DNA of 64,000 bases, taken from the NCBI RefSeq assembly GCF_000711225.1, contig NZ_JOMG01000005.1:1-64000 (forward strand), written 5' to 3'. Position 1 is the stretch's first letter, and each line of letters opens with the position of its first letter. The notes below the pieces were generated by a model. It saw only the letters and a list, made by a program, of their open reading frames with translations, did no database searches and was not told where the DNA came from. Origin of the DNA: Pelobacter seleniigenes DSM 18267 (GTDB lineage: Bacteria; Desulfobacterota; Desulfuromonadia; Desulfuromonadales; Geopsychrobacteraceae). A program made the position numbers and the translations under genes. Shown in pieces: positions 60,407 to 64,000 of the stretch.

Positions 60407-60443
60407 TCCTAATCAATAGAATTGAATTGTGATAAATAGAATA
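60407..60443 (-). promoter_or_regulatory. 37-bp operator-like element C, upstream of the AroQ-like operon
   Basis: On the + strand it begins TCCTAAT and ends TAGAATA at the standard spacing. Positions 24-33 (TGATAAATAG) are identical to element A. It lies 32 bp before the start of the AroQ-like gene. From 60444 to 60864 I see no gene. Confidence 0.68.
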
Positions 60444-60864
60444 AAATGGTTGTCGATGGGTGTCAACGCTTTTTGTCTTAAATCCTAGCCAGAGTGATGT
60501 TTTGCTGCGATAGTTTTATTTGGTAGGTTGTAATACTGCTAAGAGGTCGGCCGAAACCGATTTCCTACACAAGGCTGGTCGATGGCGGTTGTGGGTGATT
60601 TGCGCTCGTTGCCATCAGGAAAGGGTTCTTCGCAATTAGTCTATTAGACTGACTTTGTGCGACGTATCGCTGTAAACCTCAGCGCAATAAAACATCGCTC
60701 GTTGCCAATCTGAAAACCTGATGAATGCCTCACCAGAGTTTCCGGGTAGCTGCTCTATAGGGGAAATATTACAGTAAAGGCGAACAGTGGGAAAAGTTGC
60801 ACGATGTATAGGGCGGCTCTGAAAAGCAGGAACTTGATAGACGTCATTTTCTCCTGAGGACAGA

Positions 60865-60903
60865 AATAGCCGCAGGGCTTATCAGATAAGCCCTGCGGCT
60901 ATT
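60865..60903 (-). terminator. long perfect hairpin behind TRAP system 3
   Basis: A 17-bp perfect stem (AATAGCCGCAGGGCTTA and its complement) with a 5-base loop. No T run follows. It probably ends or protects the transcript of the third TRAP operon. Confidence 0.65.
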
Positions 60904-60909
60904 AGCAGG

Positions 60910-61050
60910 CTGTTGAAAAATTGCCTGTCGAGCCTATAGCCATGCGATCAAAATCAATGACGGTCCTGTAAGACATTGATTTTGTAAGATGGTGAGAATC
61001 GCACTTTTCTCCAACAAGCTTGAAAAAGGCCAGGGAGAGTCTTTTTCAAT
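60910..61050 (+). repeat. MITE-like repeat, copy 2
   Basis: Partner of 57298-57425 in opposite orientation. Its ends show GCTGTTGAAAAA on the left and TTTTTCAATAAC on the right, a short terminal inverted repeat. It abuts the stop of the third DctP gene. Confidence 0.8.
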
Positions 61051-61073
61051 AACCTTTTAGAATTGAGCTGAAA

Positions 61074-62090
61074 TCAGTTTCTGACTTTAGCAATTGCCGC
61101 GTTGAATGCATCAACAACGTCTTGGCCGACTTTCGGCGTATTCTTTTCGTAAACCGGTTTTGCGGCCTCGCGAATTTTTGCCATTTCGGCAGGTGCGATT
61201 TCATTGACTTCCATTTTGGTTTTAATGAATGCAAGAGATTTGGCCATTTGCGCACGGTTGACCTGCCGCTGGTAGAGCTTTGCTTCCTTCTCCGCATCAA
61301 CGATAATTTGCTGTTCGTCAGCTGTCAATTTGTCCCAGGTTTTCTTACTGACCAGAGATGATTGTGGAGAGTAAATGTGCTTCGTGAAAGAAAAGTATTT
61401 TTGTACTTCAAAGAGACTTGCAAACTGGACATTCGTCACTGGGTTTTCCTGGCCATCGACAACGTGCTGTTCAAGCGCTGTGTAAACCTCCGGCCAGGGC
61501 AGCGGAACCGTGTTGCAGCCCAACTCGTTGAACGTATCGATAAAGACCGGAGATTGAAGAACGCGCAGCTTGATCCCGGAGAAATCTTCAAGTTTGGTGA
61601 TCGGGCGGACATTGTTGGTCATGTTCCTGAAGCCAAGCTCCCAATAGCCGAGACCGACCAGACCTTTTTCTGGCAGTTTGGCGAACATCATTTTGCCGAA
61701 ATCGCCATCGACAATGGCGTCCGCTTCTGCTTCGTTGTTGAACATGAAGGGGAAGTCAAAGATACCGAAAGCCGGAACAAGGCCGACCAGAAGACCTGCA
61801 TTCAGAACCGTGAAATCAATTGTGCCTCCCTGCAGGGCAGATACGGTTTGCAGATCGCCTCCCAACATTCCGCTTGGAAATAACTGCACGGTCATTTTGC
61901 CGTTACTCTTCTCTTTGACCAACTCGGCAAATTTGACAGCGCCTTGTCCCTGCGGGTGCTCTTTGGTGTTCTGAAAGGCAAATTTAAATTTGTGTTTGTT
62001 GATATCGGCTGCCCATGCTGTTCCGGAAGTGACGGTCCAGGCGACAATGACTGCAAAAACCAAGAGTTTGACCAGTAAATTGTTTTTCAT
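61074..62090 (-). CDS. dctP: TRAP transporter solute-binding protein, DctP type (system 3)
   Basis: A 338-residue protein with signal peptide MKNNLLVKLLVFAVIVAWTV and a cleavage site after SGTAWA. KFKFAFQNTKEHPQGQGAVKFAELV is the N-terminal lobe. GIKLRVLQSPVFIDTFNELGCNTVPLPW holds the ligand-binding Arg, and HVVDGQENPVTNV follows. The ATG at 62090 is behind GGAGAAG. Here DctP is the last gene of the operon, unlike in systems 1 and 2, which start with it. Confidence 0.92.
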   Translation of the reverse strand: MKNNLLVKLLVFAVIVAWTVTSGTAWAADINKHKFKFAFQNTKEHPQGQGAVKFAELVKEKSNGKMTVQLFPSGMLGGDLQTVSALQGGTIDFTVLNAGLLVGLVPAFGIFDFPFMFNNEAEADAIVDGDFGKMMFAKLPEKGLVGLGYWELGFRNMTNNVRPITKLEDFSGIKLRVLQSPVFIDTFNELGCNTVPLPWPEVYTALEQHVVDGQENPVTNVQFASLFEVQKYFSFTKHIYSPQSSLVSKKTWDKLTADEQQIIVDAEKEAKLYQRQVNRAQMAKSLAFIKTKMEVNEIAPAEMAKIREAAKPVYEKNTPKVGQDVVDAFNAAIAKVRN

Positions 62091-62256
62091 TGACTTCTCC
62101 GTGCTGAAATTAGGAACGAAAATGTTGTGTTCATCGATAAACAACTTCTGCTTTTGGTAGTGCGACTGTTTGAATACCTCCTTTAGGCTGTACGATTAAC
62201 AATTCTGAAAGCTGGTTTCGGCCGGTTTTCTCCGCTTTGCCTTGTGGGACAATAGC

Positions 62257-63540
62257 TTACATGCCGCCGAACCACTCCGCAGGAACGGTAACGAGACCCG
62301 GGAAAATAATGATTAAAAGCAGGGCGAGGAGCTCTGCGAGGATAAAGGGCCAAATCCCCTTGACGAGATCGTCCATGCTAACTTTTCCAACCCCAGCAAC
62401 GACATTGAGGACAGTGCCAACCGGCGGGGTGATCAGACCGATGGAGGTGTTGATGATAAACAGAACCCCAAAATAAATCGGGTTGATGCCCGCTTTGACG
62501 ATAATCGGCATCAGCACCGGAGTCAAAATCAGGATGGACGGGGTCATATCCATGCAGGTGCCGACGGCAACGATAAGCAGCATGATGACGGACAACAGCA
62601 GGAATTTATGCTCGAGGAATGGACCGAGCATTTTTACGACCTGCCCGGGAACATCACCAACAGTGATCATCCAGGAAGATACCAATGCTGCACCAACCAG
62701 GAAAATAACCACTGAGGTGGTTTTGGCGGCGGTGACAAAGACATCGTAAAGCTGATTGAATTTCAGCTCCTTATAAATAAAGAGGGCGACAAAAAGGGCA
62801 TAGACTGCGACGACAACCGCTGCTTCGGTCGGGGTGAAAATTCCGAATTTAAGACCGAAGATAATGATGAACGGCAGCAGCAGCGCCCAAAAACTATCCA
62901 GCACGGCGTGGAGGATTTCCTTACCGGATTTACGCGGTGCCGGCTCCACATTGTCTTTGCGACAGGTCAGCCACCAGGCAATGCAAAGGAACAGCGCCAT
63001 TAGAATACCGGGAACGATTCCGGCCATAAATAATTTTGAAATGGACAACTCGCTGGCAACACCGAACACGATAAACCCGATACTTGGCGGGATAACCGGC
63101 GCGATGATGCCGCCTGAGGCGATCAGGCCGCAGGAACGCTCCTTGCTGTGGCCGGCGCGGACCATCATGGGGACCAGCAGTGAGGCCAGGGCTGCTGCGT
63201 CGGCGACTGCGGAACCGGACAGGGCTGCCAGCAGGACCGAAGCAAGGATGGCGACGAAGCCGAGTCCGCCGCGGACATGGCCGACCAGGGTGATGGCAAC
63301 ATTAACGATCCGTTTGGACAGCCCACCGACATTCATGACTTCGCCGGCGAGCAGGAAAAAAGGCACGGCCAACAATGGGAAGCTGTCTGCGCCATGAATC
63401 AGATTCTGGGCAACAATCTGGGCATCGAAAAAGTCCAGATGGATCATTAACACGATTCCACAGGCAAGCAGGGCAAATGCGATCGGGGTGCCGATGGCCA
63501 GTGTTGAGAAGAGGGTTCCTAAAAATATACCGATAACCAC
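62257..63540 (-). CDS. dctM: TRAP transporter large permease, DctM type (system 3)
   Basis: A 427-residue membrane protein with IGTPIAFALLACGIVLM, LLAGEVMNVGGLSKRIV, GSAVADAAALASLLVPMM and GLITPPVGTVLNVVAGV, all characteristic of DctM. GTG start after GGAGGATA. It follows the small permease gene by 31 bp and precedes DctP. Confidence 0.93.
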   Translation of the reverse strand: MVIGIFLGTLFSTLAIGTPIAFALLACGIVLMIHLDFFDAQIVAQNLIHGADSFPLLAVPFFLLAGEVMNVGGLSKRIVNVAITLVGHVRGGLGFVAILASVLLAALSGSAVADAAALASLLVPMMVRAGHSKERSCGLIASGGIIAPVIPPSIGFIVFGVASELSISKLFMAGIVPGILMALFLCIAWWLTCRKDNVEPAPRKSGKEILHAVLDSFWALLLPFIIIFGLKFGIFTPTEAAVVVAVYALFVALFIYKELKFNQLYDVFVTAAKTTSVVIFLVGAALVSSWMITVGDVPGQVVKMLGPFLEHKFLLLSVIMLLIVAVGTCMDMTPSILILTPVLMPIIVKAGINPIYFGVLFIINTSIGLITPPVGTVLNVVAGVGKVSMDDLVKGIWPFILAELLALLLIIIFPGLVTVPAEWFGGM

Positions 63541-63571
63541 AGCTGATATCCTCCGTGTCTCTGGTTAAAAT

Positions 63572-64000
63572 CTAACTATTGGCCAGTTCTGCATCGAGTT
63601 TTTCGCTATCAATGGACTCATCCGATTCAACGACGCCGATCAGTTGGTCATCCCTCAAACGGCCGGAAAGAAGCGCGAAGATATCGTACAGAATGATGGG
63701 GATGGCTGTGCCGCCGAAGACAATGCCAACCCCATAGAAAAGGGTTTTGGGTGCTCCAGAGGCAGCCGCTTTGACGCCGATGTTGAGGATGGTCTGCTCC
63801 CAACTGCCCGAGAGGATCAGCCAACTGGCATAGAGCATGATCAGCTGGGTGAGCATAAAACAAATTTTGCGGCCGAGAACCGGGAGTCGTTTGACAATTG
63901 TATCGACACCGAGGTGGCCATGTTCGCGAAGAGTGACCAGAGCGCCAAGAAAAACCATCCAGACGAAAAACCAGCGGGAGATTTCTTCTGATACCGTGAT
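63572..64000 (-). CDS. dctQ: TRAP transporter small permease, DctQ type (system 3, cut by window edge)
   Basis: The last 142 residues of a DctQ protein; the frame stays open to the window end. The visible start, VSEEISRWFFVWMVFLGALVTLREHGHLGV, is the family core, so roughly the first 40-50 residues are missing. The C-terminus is an acidic tail. The promoter and any operator of this operon lie outside the window. Confidence 0.88.
   Translation of the reverse strand: MTVSEEISRWFFVWMVFLGALVTLREHGHLGVDTIVKRLPVLGRKICFMLTQLIMLYASWLILSGSWEQTILNIGVKAAASGAPKTLFYGVGIVFGGTAIPIILYDIFALLSGRLRDDQLIGVVESDESIDSEKLDAELANS

Overview
The window looks like a chromosomal segment of an anaerobic or facultative Desulfuromonadales-type bacterium (Geobacter/Desulfuromonas relatives). 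Grounds: the run pilD-pilMNOPQ-aroB-TPR-roadblock-pepQ-accBC-mqnA is in my recollection typical of that group, the futalosine-route gene mqnA is present, and there are three TRAP operons for organic acids. The taxonomic call is an inference from gene content and order, not from a search.

Region 1 (1-10.1 kb) is the end of a surface polysaccharide (O-antigen) locus on the + strand. It holds the tail of a flippase-like protein, a methyltransferase, four glycosyltransferases, a beta-propeller protein of unknown role, and a closing trio that resembles WbpV-WbpL-WbpM of Pseudomonas (sugar 4-ketoreductase, polyprenyl-phosphate sugar transferase, membrane 4,6-dehydratase). The early genes are visibly AT-rich and start/stop-overlapped. 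Region 2 (10.2-25.1 kb) is core chromosome: prepilin peptidase, a small XRE regulator under a clear promoter/operator, the type IV pilus alignment and secretin genes, then shikimate, peptidase, acetyl-CoA carboxylase and menaquinone genes, and a large Ig-like lipoprotein.

Region 3 (25,198-42,245) is a 17-kb integrated element in the 3' end of a tRNA-Leu(UAA) gene. It is bounded by perfect 64-bp direct repeats, with a tyrosine integrase just inside the right one. It carries a plasmid-type replicon (RepA, three iterons, a DnaA box), a mobilisation module (candidate oriT, MobC-like protein, MOBP relaxase) and only two mating-pair genes, trbJ and trbL. This is the layout of an integrative mobilisable element that borrows a P-type conjugation machine, analogous in logic to SGI1. 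The rest is a stability zone. It has several toxin-antitoxin modules and remnants separated by hairpin-rich GC-rich repeats, a KfrA-like protein with its operator, an internally deleted IS256-family element with an 8-bp target duplication, a 32-copy 13-bp tandem repeat, a predicted small RNA and an HNH nuclease.

Region 4 (42.3-64 kb) is a catabolic and transport region, nearly all on the - strand. It has two AEC carriers, an EamA carrier, a cupin, an IclR regulator, three TRAP systems, a ThDP-dependent enzyme, and an operon of an AroQ-like protein, a CoA-acylating aldehyde dehydrogenase and a TIM-barrel isomerase. A decayed Gfo/Idh/MocA dehydrogenase lies in the middle. Four 37-bp elements with the same half-sites at the same spacing precede the IclR gene and three of the operons. 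I read this as one IclR regulon for uptake and breakdown of a polyhydroxylated, possibly cyclic, organic acid. The substrate is not established.
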